Of a DNA stretch of 64,000 bases, positions 57,319 through 64,000 are shown piece after piece. The notes beneath the pieces are model-generated. The model was not told the DNA's origin and did not search any database. It worked only from the letters and a program-made list of their open reading frames with translations. How positions within the stretch are numbered: position 1 is the first letter of the stretch; each line of letters starts with the position of its first letter. A program made the position numbers and the translations under genes. The DNA lies in the NCBI RefSeq assembly GCF_001510645.1, contig NZ_LMVB01000002.1, positions 526,068-590,067 on the forward strand. The letters are read 5' to 3'. This stretch comes from Paenibacillus sp. FJAT-29882 (lineage in GTDB: Bacteria > Bacillota > Bacilli > Bacillales > DSM-1321).

Positions 57319-58378
57319 TTTCAATTAGCTTTTGTTTTAACTCCGTTTCAATGGACCGAAATTCCTGTTCTACATGTTGGAGATTCGAGCTACCTTCAGC
57401 TTGAATGACTAATGTTTCAGCAAGTGTAGACTTTAAACGATCTTGTGTATGCGCAAGTGTCTCCAATTCTTTGTTTGCCACAAGTAAATTCTCCGTTTTT
57501 TCAGAGACTTGCTTGTGAGCATTTGTCGCATGATTTTGTCTCAAAAATGAGAGAGCAATCGACATTTGATTCTTCCAAAGCGGAATCGCTGTCATAATCG
57601 ATGATTGAATCTTTTCAACTAGCGATTGGTTTGTATGCTGGATCAGACGAATTTGCGGAGCACTTTGCAAAGTAATTTCTCTACTTATTTTCAAGTCATA
57701 TACACGTTTTTCTAATAAATCTGTATATGAGAGGATATCGTCTAATTCTTGTTTTTTTAAAAGGTCCGTTTCCATTTTCGCTACTTGTTCCGCGTTTGGA
57801 ATTGAGTTGGCATGTAACTCTTCAAGCCTTAATTCCCCTGCAGCGATGTAAATATTGAGCATATGAAAATACTCTTTATTATGCTCATATAAGCGGTCAA
57901 GCATGACGATATCAGCTAACAGGATGTTCTTGCTTCGATTTAACTTCACACTAATTCGGTCAATTTGAGCGCTTGCCTTTTGAAATCGAGACACAGTTTC
58001 CTGTGAAGATTTTGGACTTTTTCTAAACCACCGGGCAAAAAAGGGGCGTCGAGCAGGTGCCAATTCATCAGGGTTCACTTCATTCAACTTCCCAATTAGA
58101 TCAGCTAAAATTTCACCGATTTCACCAATATCCTGCTTCTGTACTTGGTCAAGCATTGCATTCGAGAAGGCAAGCAATTTAGATTGTGCAGGCATCCCAA
58201 AAGTGACTAGCGCCTGACGATTATTCAATCGTAATTCTTGGGAGATCTTACACGCCTTTTGTCTGCTTTCTGCTGGAATGGTATCTATTAACTTCTTTCC
58301 TTCACTCGGAAGTTCTGTAGCAAAAGGATGTACTTCCTTTCCCTGATCGAGTGTTTTTTCACCTTCACTCATTTCCAT
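57314..58378 (-). CDS. telA: Toxic anion resistance protein TelA (YaaN-like)
   Basis: This 354-residue, mostly helical cytosolic protein of the TelA family has LIDTIPAESRQKACKISQEL near 30 and the family core IQHTNQSLVEKIQSSI with TAIPLWKNQMSIALSFLRQN (about 240-275). Members confer tolerance to tellurite or cell-envelope agents by an unknown mechanism. It overlaps the end of xpaC by ten bases, the usual pair. It is somewhat shorter than YaaN (about 386), and its stop lies in the end of a repeat, so the C-terminus may be trimmed. Confidence 0.87.
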   Translation of the reverse strand: MEMSEGEKTLDQGKEVHPFATELPSEGKKLIDTIPAESRQKACKISQELRLNNRQALVTFGMPAQSKLLAFSNAMLDQVQKQDIGEIGEILADLIGKLNEVNPDELAPARRPFFARWFRKSPKSSQETVSRFQKASAQIDRISVKLNRSKNILLADIVMLDRLYEHNKEYFHMLNIYIAAGELRLEELHANSIPNAEQVAKMETDLLKKQELDDILSYTDLLEKRVYDLKISREITLQSAPQIRLIQHTNQSLVEKIQSSIMTAIPLWKNQMSIALSFLRQNHATNAHKQVSEKTENLLVANKELETLAHTQDRLKSTLAETLVIQAEGSSNLQHVEQEFRSIETELKQKLIER

Positions 58379-59025
58379 TTCCCGCTTCCATTAATCAAGC
58401 TCGATTCTTTCGTGTTTTTTATCGTTTGCTTTGCAACATCTATTTCGTAATCAAGTTCTTGAATATCATTCGAAATCACTTCATACAGATCTTCTTCAAC
58501 TGATTTCGTCAGCTTCTCTAATGTTCTCCGTGTTTCAATTAACGAAAGATCTAATTCTTTATTTTTCTTCGGCTGCGCCGCTAGAAACACATATTTCTCC
58601 GCCAATTCCAAAGTCGAATCCAAATGAGAGAAGTAAAACTGTTCCGCTTGATAAAACCGTTTTGGCTCTTTTTTCGTTAAGCTGTATATCTTTCTAATCA
58701 TCCTCACAAGCTCAATTCTTTCCTTTAAAGAAGGAATATGTCGAATCGATAATAGCGCTTTGCAAGCACGAAAAACTTTAGATTTCGCTTCTTTTACATT
58801 GCCTTTGATATATTGATATTCTTTTCTACTCAGTCCATGTTTCTTCAAAAAACGGGCAGACATGAAGATGGAACTCGCTCCAAATACAATAACGCCACCT
58901 AATACAGACCAAAGAGTAGATAGGAAAATGGACTGATCAAATCCAAAATAACTAATTGGCCAGATGATTACGGCAATAGGGCTCGATATAACTATTCCAA
59001 TAATGGAGGTTACAAACCGATTCAT
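58369..59025 (-). CDS. xpaC: XpaC-like membrane protein (5-bromo-4-chloroindolyl phosphate hydrolysis family)
   Basis: This 218-residue protein has two N-terminal membrane segments (about 7-27 and 34-54) and a helical cytoplasmic domain containing LSRKEYQYIKGNVKEAKSKV, the XpaC family core. It is the upstream partner of telA, as in Bacillus subtilis xpaC-yaaN. The name comes from a phosphatase phenotype; the molecular role is uncertain. An overlap of ten bases with telA indicates coupled translation. Confidence 0.85.
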   Translation of the reverse strand: MNRFVTSIIGIVISSPIAVIIWPISYFGFDQSIFLSTLWSVLGGVIVFGASSIFMSARFLKKHGLSRKEYQYIKGNVKEAKSKVFRACKALLSIRHIPSLKERIELVRMIRKIYSLTKKEPKRFYQAEQFYFSHLDSTLELAEKYVFLAAQPKKNKELDLSLIETRRTLEKLTKSVEEDLYEVISNDIQELDYEIDVAKQTIKNTKESSLINGSGKWK

Positions 59026-59298
59026 CGCATTGACACTCCTAACATAATTTCTATCCTATTTATACGTTTCATTCATAAATAAGTTTCATTTCTTATAGGT
59101 TAAACGATATACGATTTACGTCATTCCTGCAAATATTTTTAATAAAAACTCATAGCTGCCCAAGTATACTAAGTTTACCATATAAGTGCCCTGAATCATT
59201 TAAACTGCTTCAAACACAAACAATGTGAATGATACTATTATGCGTATCATTTGAAAAAATAAAATCCTACTTTTTGATTCAATAAGGAAAGGTACTTT

Positions 59299-59562
59299 AT
59301 GTTTTTATTTTCACGTACATCGAGCACTACAAACCTTAGCCTAAGTATTTTTGTGAATCATTGTCAGGAAGATAGGCTTAGTTACTTGGACGGATTCCTA
59401 CCGATAATCATGTTAGGAACTGTTCCGAGGCTTACATTGTCGAAAAAGGGAAATATTCCCCGAGAAATTTTTTCCCTTAAATCAACATATTTCTCTGAAG
59501 CTCGTTTTTTACTTTCCCTTTATTCACAAGCTCTTCAATCAAATAACGTCCGTATTAATTAA
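59299..59562 (+). CDS. Doubtful 87-codon ORF
   Basis: AAGGAAAGG lies six bases before the ATG, but the frame has no recognised family and ends inside the terminator-like hairpin at 59548. An inverted repeat AATGATAC…GTATCATT lies about 55 bases upstream and could be an operator. It may be a degraded gene. Confidence 0.25.
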   Translation: MFLFSRTSSTTNLSLSIFVNHCQEDRLSYLDGFLPIIMLGTVPRLTLSKKGNIPREIFSLKSTYFSEARFLLSLYSQALQSNNVRIN

Positions 59563-59586
59563 TCGATTAATTAACACGGACTTTTG
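59548..59586 (+). terminator. Terminator-like hairpin
   Basis: GTCCGT and ACGGAC flank the palindrome TTAATTAATCGATTAATTAA, and TTTTG follows on the plus strand. The inner palindrome occurs also at about 55492. Confidence 0.6.
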
Positions 59587-59663
59587 TCATTCCAACTAGA
59601 AATTTGCAATTATTCCCCTTCCTGCGATTTCCTTAACTACGAACATAAAACCTTAGATCACTT

Positions 59664-59727
59664 TAAAAAAAGAAAAAAATGAAGATACATGGCACCCTCC
59701 AAATTTCGGATCGCATTTTGTATCTTC
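59664..59727 (-). terminator. Terminator downstream of the SET-domain and C45 genes
   Basis: GAAGATACA (59681-59689) pairs with TGTATCTTC (59719-59727). On the minus strand the stem is followed by ATTTTTTTC and more T. Confidence 0.75.
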
Positions 59728-59746
59728 ATCTTCTCTATTATTTTAT

Positions 59747-60061
59747 TCACTTTTGAAACCAGTCCGAATTTTCATCCATGTGCAAAAACGGAATGTCTGT
59801 ATCAATCTCACCTGTTATTCGGTCAACCTCTACGTCTTGTCCATCAAGCCATTTCGTAAAATCAAATGGAATTGGCTCTTTGTCTCCACCTAAAGCAATC
59901 CATGCCTTCGTTTCTTTTGGCAAATAAGCAGATGTGTAAATCGTTCCCGCCCAACTACTGTATAAATCAGGGAGGATCCCAGAAGGTTTCATATAAAGAG
60001 AAATTAATGCTCGCTTGAGAGATATGTTACTTTCTCTCCTCAAAAACCACCGATGAGTCAA
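59747..60061 (-). pseudogene. C-terminal fragment of a C45-type acyltransferase/amidohydrolase
   Basis: The 104-codon frame has SWAGTIYTSAYLPKETKAWI and ALGGDKEPIPFDFTKWL, like the last third of C45 (penicillin-acyltransferase/choloylglycine-hydrolase-like) proteins, which are usually 330 or more residues. The N-terminal catalytic Cys region is missing. It begins 21 bases after the SET-domain gene. It is probably a relic left by a deletion. Confidence 0.45.
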
Positions 60062-60082
60062 ATCAATTTAACATGTTTTCTA

Positions 60083-60490
60083 TCAGTTCGTTTCTGATTT
60101 GCTGCTTTCATCATTCTCCATATTAAACCATAGTGGTTCATTATCATCAACATCGCCATTATAGTTGATTAAGATCTCTTCACCGGCTTTTATATCAGTG
60201 TAAGCATAAAAGTCAAACGTGTGGTTCTCAAAATTAATATCATACGTTGCATTCGGCGTGTATGAGTGGTTAAACAGCATTCCATATCCTAAGAGGATGG
60301 CAGTGTGGTTCACACCATACTCAAACGCGTAATCTGCAAGTAACGTCTTCTCTATATGTTCATGTTCCTTATTCGGGTAAGAAATAACCGGTGCCTCATG
60401 TACAAGCTCCCCTTTTGCTATATCACGTGTTGCAAATACCCCTCTATTGAACTCCCCATCGCTGAGTGTGGAAGTCTTTATCTCAATCAT
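60083..60490 (-). CDS. SET domain-containing protein
   Basis: This protein of about 135 residues is a minimal SET domain: GVFATRDIAKGELVHEAPVI at the start, LFNHSYTPNATYDI (the NHS motif that contacts the cofactor and forms the pseudoknot) and AGEEILINYNG at the end. SET proteins transfer methyl groups from S-adenosylmethionine to lysine; the bacterial substrate here is unknown. The start is ATG 60490, six bases after GAAGGTG; the frame to 60526 has no site. Confidence 0.82.
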   Translation of the reverse strand: MIEIKTSTLSDGEFNRGVFATRDIAKGELVHEAPVISYPNKEHEHIEKTLLADYAFEYGVNHTAILLGYGMLFNHSYTPNATYDINFENHTFDFYAYTDIKAGEEILINYNGDVDDNEPLWFNMENDESSKSETN

Positions 60491-60585
60491 GTAAGTCACC
60501 TTCGCCTTCTTTTCTATGGAGTTCACTATCTACTTAAGTTTGCCAATTGAAAAGGAATTTAGCAACTATTTTCTTCTATTCCTTT

Positions 60586-60702
60586 TCAACCAACGTCTAT
60601 CAGCTCTACTTCCAATTGAATACATTCTGGATATGTAGCCATTGCTAACGCATACAAAACCTGCATGGCGTTAAAATGCCACCAGTTACCATGAACGATC
60701 AA
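60586..60702 (-). pseudogene. C-terminal fragment of an unidentified gene
   Basis: The minus-strand frame reads VHGNWWHFNAMQVLYALAMA, then TYPECIQLEVELIDVG and stop. The composition is that of real protein, yet no start region is present and the upstream side is bounded by AGCACTC…GAGTGCT inverted sequences (about 60709-60769). I do not recognise the family. Confidence 0.35.
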
Positions 60703-60846
60703 TCATGTAGCACTCTACACTTACCTAATCACAATGGTGGCGGTGCGAAGCTGGATTTTGGAGTGCTTTCTATAATAAAAAGAAGTATACCTACTAAATA
60801 GAGGGCTTATTAGTAAGTCGCGAAGCCCTCCTCATGTCCTTAATAC
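60703..60846. other. Intergenic stretch with an inverted-repeat segment
   Basis: AGCACTCTACAC (about 60709) and TTGGAGTGCTTT (about 60759) are imperfect inverted copies; the segment GGCGGTGCGAAGCTGGATTT between them resembles GGCGGTGCGGAGCTGATTTT at 1587. It is a possible short repeat, without a gene. Confidence 0.35.
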
Positions 60847-60882
60847 AAAAAAGAAGTATTGGCATAAAGCCTCAACTTCTTT
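60847..60882 (-). terminator. Terminator of the urease operon
   Basis: On the minus strand AAAGAAGT pairs with ACTTCTTT and TTTTG follows. It overlaps the stop region of ureD (60888). Confidence 0.75.
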
Positions 60883-60887
60883 AAGCA

Positions 60888-61712
60888 TTAATATTTTCTA
60901 AGAAAACTTGGCCTTGTTTTAAACCACTCTTCACTAATCATACGATGACACTCCGTAAATATTCGTTCAATGGTTTGTGTTGAGTTTGCTAGCACTCTTA
61001 AGGTAAAGCCTTTAACAGGCAATAAGGAAAGACCAACATCATATGCATCTGTTTTCGAGTAAAGGACATGATATAACCGATCCAGGAGATCCGGGCTCAT
61101 TTGTTCCCCAACGACCAGCATGGAACCTAAATGTGAAAATCCTTCCATGAAACCAAGCGCCTCCATATTTTGTGTCGCTGGATTCAACTTAATATGATCA
61201 AAAGACACCAGTTCATCATCCATATAAATTTCATTGATTAATTGAACCGTATCATAACTGAACCGTTCACCATCAGGCGACCATCCTGGGGTAATAATGT
61301 CTGAATAAAGAAATGTTGCGCCTTTCTCCATCCGTATCACATTTTTTTGTTTATAGCGAGCATGTTGATACGCGATTAACGGATCGGGAATATACTCTAA
61401 ATAACTGCCTGCTTTAAGAAAGATTTCCGTTTCCTGATATGCATGTGAATGTGGTGTCTTATAGACCTTGGTCGCAGATTGTGTGGTTAAAGTTAGCCTA
61501 GCTTGTTTCTCCAATGAAATCTGCAACTGATAACGATCTCCATCTAAATAGCCGCCACCTGGGTTTAAAATATAATAACAGACTTGTCCAGAATCATCGT
61601 GGTAAACCGGGCGCATGACTTTCAATGCACCCTGGAAATATACATTCTTTGCGACAGTTTTTCCGAGTCGTTCTTCAAGGTCTAAACGTAAAACGCCTGT
61701 CCATTCTTTCAT
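60888..61712 (-). CDS. ureD: Urease accessory protein UreD
   Basis: This 274-residue protein matches the UreD family: GALKVMRPVYHDDSGQ, YYILNPGGGYLDGDRY and LTTQSATKVYKTPHSHAYQE, then DIITPGWSPDGERF. UreD binds the urease apoenzyme and forms with UreF and UreG the complex that delivers nickel. The ATG follows AAAGGATTGGG and lies one base after the ureG stop. It is the last gene of the operon. Confidence 0.93.
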   Translation of the reverse strand: MKEWTGVLRLDLEERLGKTVAKNVYFQGALKVMRPVYHDDSGQVCYYILNPGGGYLDGDRYQLQISLEKQARLTLTTQSATKVYKTPHSHAYQETEIFLKAGSYLEYIPDPLIAYQHARYKQKNVIRMEKGATFLYSDIITPGWSPDGERFSYDTVQLINEIYMDDELVSFDHIKLNPATQNMEALGFMEGFSHLGSMLVVGEQMSPDLLDRLYHVLYSKTDAYDVGLSLLPVKGFTLRVLANSTQTIERIFTECHRMISEEWFKTRPSFLRKY

Positions 61713-61713
61713 T

Positions 61714-62325
61714 TTAACCCAATCCTTTTAAGAGTACATTCTTCTTCAGCCAATCTATGACTTGATCAAGCCCCGTATTGTCCTTTAAATTGGTAAAAAC
61801 AAATGGCTTATTTCCACGAAAAGTCTTCGTATCCGACTCCATTACTTCTAAACTTGCACCAACATAAGGGGCTAAATCCGTTTTATTAATAATAAATAAA
61901 TCAGATTTTATCATCCCTTGCCCACCTTTGCGTGGGATTTTTTCACCTTGGGCAACATCAATAATATATATCGAGAAATCAACAAGCTCAGGGCTGAATG
62001 TTGCCGCAAGATTATCGCCACCACTTTCAACAAAAATAAGTTCAACATCTGGATGCTTCTCTTTTAATTCATCGATGGCAGCAAAGTTCATCGAGGCATC
62101 TTCACGAATTGCTGTATGAGGGCAACCTCCTGTTTCAACCCCAATAATGCGATCAGCAGGCAATACCCCATTTTGCATTAAAAATTTGGCGTCTTCTTTG
62201 GTGTAAATATCATTGGTTACAACCGCCATACTCATCTCACCTTCTAATTGCCGGGTCAGCTTTTCAACGAGCATCGTTTTTCCTGCTCCTACAGGTCCTC
62301 CTACCCCAATCTTTATAGGTTCCAT
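61714..62325 (-). CDS. ureG: Urease accessory GTPase UreG
   Basis: This SIMIBI-class GTPase of about 203 residues has the P-loop GPVGAGKT (about 10-17), [12 protein letters not shown], the metal-binding CPH in [31 protein letters not shown] and NKTDL. GTP hydrolysis drives nickel insertion into urease. The start is ATG 62325, eight bases after GGAAG; a GTG three codons earlier is too close to the site. It is between ureF and ureD. Confidence 0.95.
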   Translation of the reverse strand: MEPIKIGVGGPVGAGKTMLVEKLTRQLEGEMSMAVVTNDIYTKEDAKFLMQNGVLPADRIIGVETGGCPHTAIREDASMNFAAIDELKEKHPDVELIFVESGGDNLAATFSPELVDFSIYIIDVAQGEKIPRKGGQGMIKSDLFIINKTDLAPYVGASLEVMESDTKTFRGNKPFVFTNLKDNTGLDQVIDWLKKNVLLKGLG

Positions 62326-62349
62326 AAAGAACACTTCCTTTCTTTCATG

Positions 62350-63036
62350 TTAAGACATGAAAATGCGAATATTCACACGCTCATGTTTCATTTGAGATAA
62401 TTCGAGCCCAGGTGAAACGATTCCGAAATCCTCTTCATCCAAGTTTTCGATTTTTTCCGTTGCTTTTACTAATGCGTCTTGAAATTCCTGAATCGTTTTC
62501 TGCCCAGCTGTCTGGCCTAAGGGAATCGCTCGGACTGCGTTTTGGACAAGGCTTGAGACAGTAGAATACAAATAATAGAGGGTGGTCGTTGATTGTGGAA
62601 CTCTAAGATGATGGCCGATCATTGTAAAAACAATCGCCGGATGTCCAAAAGATCGCTTCTCTTTTATACGTTCTTTATACTGTAAAAGAACAGGCACTTC
62701 ATATAAAGAGCCTACGAGATTCAGCATGCGTTCCCCCATTCTTTGGGTACCCTCTCGTGTTTCACGAGGCAAATTTTGCACATTTAGCATTCGGTCTACC
62801 TTCCACACTCTTTGGAAGTCTTCATTCTCTAAGGCCTCATATACTATATGAGAAGCAAGCCCATCCGAATAGACGAGCTGTTCATTTAAATAAACATGAA
62901 GCCATTTAGAGAATGTAGCTTGATCACGCACATGATCTTCTTGAATATAGCTCTCTAAACCATATGAATGACTAAAGGCACCAGTTGGAAAATTAGAATC
63001 GCAAAGCTGAAATAAAGAAAGTGCTTGATCAGTCAT
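62350..63036 (-). CDS. ureF: Urease accessory protein UreF
   Basis: This helical protein of about 228 residues has [20 protein letters not shown] at its start, [12 protein letters not shown] in the middle and [14 protein letters not shown] near the end. UreF gates GTP hydrolysis by UreG and contacts UreD. The ATG at 63036 overlaps the end of ureE by eight bases; a TTG four codons earlier is possible. Confidence 0.94.
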   Translation of the reverse strand: MTDQALSLFQLCDSNFPTGAFSHSYGLESYIQEDHVRDQATFSKWLHVYLNEQLVYSDGLASHIVYEALENEDFQRVWKVDRMLNVQNLPRETREGTQRMGERMLNLVGSLYEVPVLLQYKERIKEKRSFGHPAIVFTMIGHHLRVPQSTTTLYYLYSTVSSLVQNAVRAIPLGQTAGQKTIQEFQDALVKATEKIENLDEEDFGIVSPGLELSQMKHERVNIRIFMS

Positions 63037-63484
63037 GGCTGTGTCCAATATGCCGAAATGCCTGTTTCACTTTCCGTTCTTCTCGTTTGAAAGGAATCTG
63101 AATCTCTTGCAGCAATTCTTCTACAAGATAATCGTATTGAACAAGCATGTCGTTTTCTTCAAATTGGGCAGGTAGGTGGCGATTCCCTAATTGATGAGCA
63201 ATCGTCCCCATTTCTTTCAACGAACCAGGACTAATAATCAATAAGTCATCAGATAAGACATCGATGATAATCATATTATGATCATCCATATATAAAACAT
63301 CACCCGCTACAAGATCACGGGGATCCTTCAGACGAATCCCTATTTCCTTACCGTGGTCGGTTGTCACCCTTTGAATTCGTTTCATTAAATGGGCGCTTTC
63401 TAGGTATACCTTTTCTTTATGGCGTTTATCAATTTCTCCTTTTTCCATTTGTTCAATATTCGTAACAATTTTTTCAATGATCAA
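63029..63484 (-). CDS. ureE: Urease nickel metallochaperone UreE
   Basis: This protein of about 151 residues starts at TTG 63484, six bases after GAGGTG and ten bases after the ureC stop. The open frame to 63544 would overlap ureC. It has the N-terminal peptide-binding half and the metal-binding half with [11 protein letters not shown]. It ends in [10 protein letters not shown], a short His-containing tail that may bind nickel. Confidence 0.92.
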   Translation of the reverse strand: MIIEKIVTNIEQMEKGEIDKRHKEKVYLESAHLMKRIQRVTTDHGKEIGIRLKDPRDLVAGDVLYMDDHNMIIIDVLSDDLLIISPGSLKEMGTIAHQLGNRHLPAQFEENDMLVQYDYLVEELLQEIQIPFKREERKVKQAFRHIGHSHD

Positions 63485-63494
63485 TGCTTTCACC

Positions 63495-64000
63495 TCAAAA
63501 TAGGAAATATCGTTGCCCCATCGGTACGATGTCAACAGGGTCACAGGTAATATGTTTGCCGTTTACTCTTACCTCGTATGTTTGCGGATCAACGGTAATC
63601 TCAGGAGTTTCGGAATTAAGTTTCATATCTTTTTTTGATAAATTCCGAATACCACGAACTGGGAGAACCATCTTTTCAAGCCCTAGTTTCTCGTGCACTT
63701 TATCATCATAAGCTGCTTGGGAAACAAACGTAATCGAACTTTTAGCCAAGGCTTTTCCAACTTGCGCATACATTGGACGATAAATCATCGGTTGCGGTGT
63801 TGGTATGGACGCATTTGCATCTCCCATCAAACTTTGAACAGCAAAGCCATTTTTTAAGACCATTTCAGGTTTGACACCGAAAAATGCTGGTGACCAAAGG
63901 ACCAGATCGGCAATTTTTCCCACTTCAATCGAACCGACATATTCAGAAATTCCATGCGTGATGGCAGGATTGATCGTATATTTTGCAATATAACGTTTTG
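63495..64000 (-). CDS. ureC: Urease alpha subunit UreC, C-terminal part (runs off the right edge)
   Basis: The frame is open through the window edge. Visible residues include [37 protein letters not shown] and [14 protein letters not shown], and the protein ends [10 protein letters not shown], the standard end of UreC. These are the last 168 residues of a protein of about 570; the nickel ligands lie outside the window. The gene order C-E-F-G-D is that of Bacillaceae urease operons, with ureA and ureB expected to the right. Confidence 0.95.
   Translation of the reverse strand, partial: KRYIAKYTINPAITHGISEYVGSIEVGKIADLVLWSPAFFGVKPEMVLKNGFAVQSLMGDANASIPTPQPMIYRPMYAQVGKALAKSSITFVSQAAYDDKVHEKLGLEKMVLPVRGIRNLSKKDMKLNSETPEITVDPQTYEVRVNGKHITCDPVDIVPMGQRYFLF

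Overview
The window looks like chromosome from an AT-rich, spore-forming Bacillaceae-type Firmicute. Supporting signs are strong GGAGG-type Shine-Dalgarno sites, many TTG starts, catabolite-responsive (cre) sites, S-box and preQ1 riboswitches, YesM/YesN-type two-component pairs, an xpaC-telA pair, a sporulation-type PAS kinase and a urease operon. The genus cannot be fixed from the sequence alone. Nearly all genes lie on the minus strand.

Layout: 1-10123 holds a sialidase operon next to an LplABC-type sugar importer (a large lipoprotein plus two permeases) and its two-component system, whose kinase has a doubled sensor. 10607-11458 is a Clp-N/GNAT fusion. 11776-19072 is a run of four Gfo/Idh/MocA oxidoreductases bracketed by two TIM-barrel isomerase/epimerase-like proteins, with a divergent AraC regulator. 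19424-27060 is a glycosidase block with intact GH29, GH35 and GH2 enzymes plus decayed GH95 and GH110-like genes. 27193-28714 is a divergent pair made of a membrane-anchored protein and a YesL/DUF624 protein. 28934-34177 has the gene order of a thu operon (binding protein, two permeases, ThuA, Gfo/Idh/MocA) without an ATPase.

35047-40514 is an operon encoding an acetoacetyl-CoA-synthetase-like ligase, a thiolase-like protein without the usual catalytic residues, a DUF35 partner and an MHS-family transporter. A complete SAM-I riboswitch with its own sigma-A promoter and terminator precedes it, and a second, decayed SAM-I aptamer lies upstream. 40579-42002 is a graveyard of transposase and helicase fragments. 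42236-50358 is a second YesMN plus LplABC-type importer locus with an oxidoreductase, followed at 50713-52071 by a second copy of the membrane-protein/YesL pair. 52282-60490 is mixed housekeeping: a frameshifted YbaK gene, preQ1-queT, a PAS kinase, a SEC-C protein, telA-xpaC and a SET-domain protein, with gene fragments and repeats between them. 60888-64000 is ureC(partial)-E-F-G-D.

The first half reads as a glycan scavenging region. Sialidase, fucosidase and beta-galactosidases without signal peptides would act on imported oligosaccharides. The Gfo/Idh/MocA, isomerase and ThuA proteins suggest a parallel oxidative route for glycosides. None of the three importers has a local ATPase, so they probably share one encoded elsewhere. 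The region is eroding: at least three families of short palindromic or inverted-repeat elements sit in the gaps, several touching stop codons, and about nine genes are broken. The best candidates for something new are the SAM-riboswitch-controlled ligase/thiolase-like/DUF35/transporter operon and the duplicated membrane-protein/YesL cassette with a shared cre-like site.
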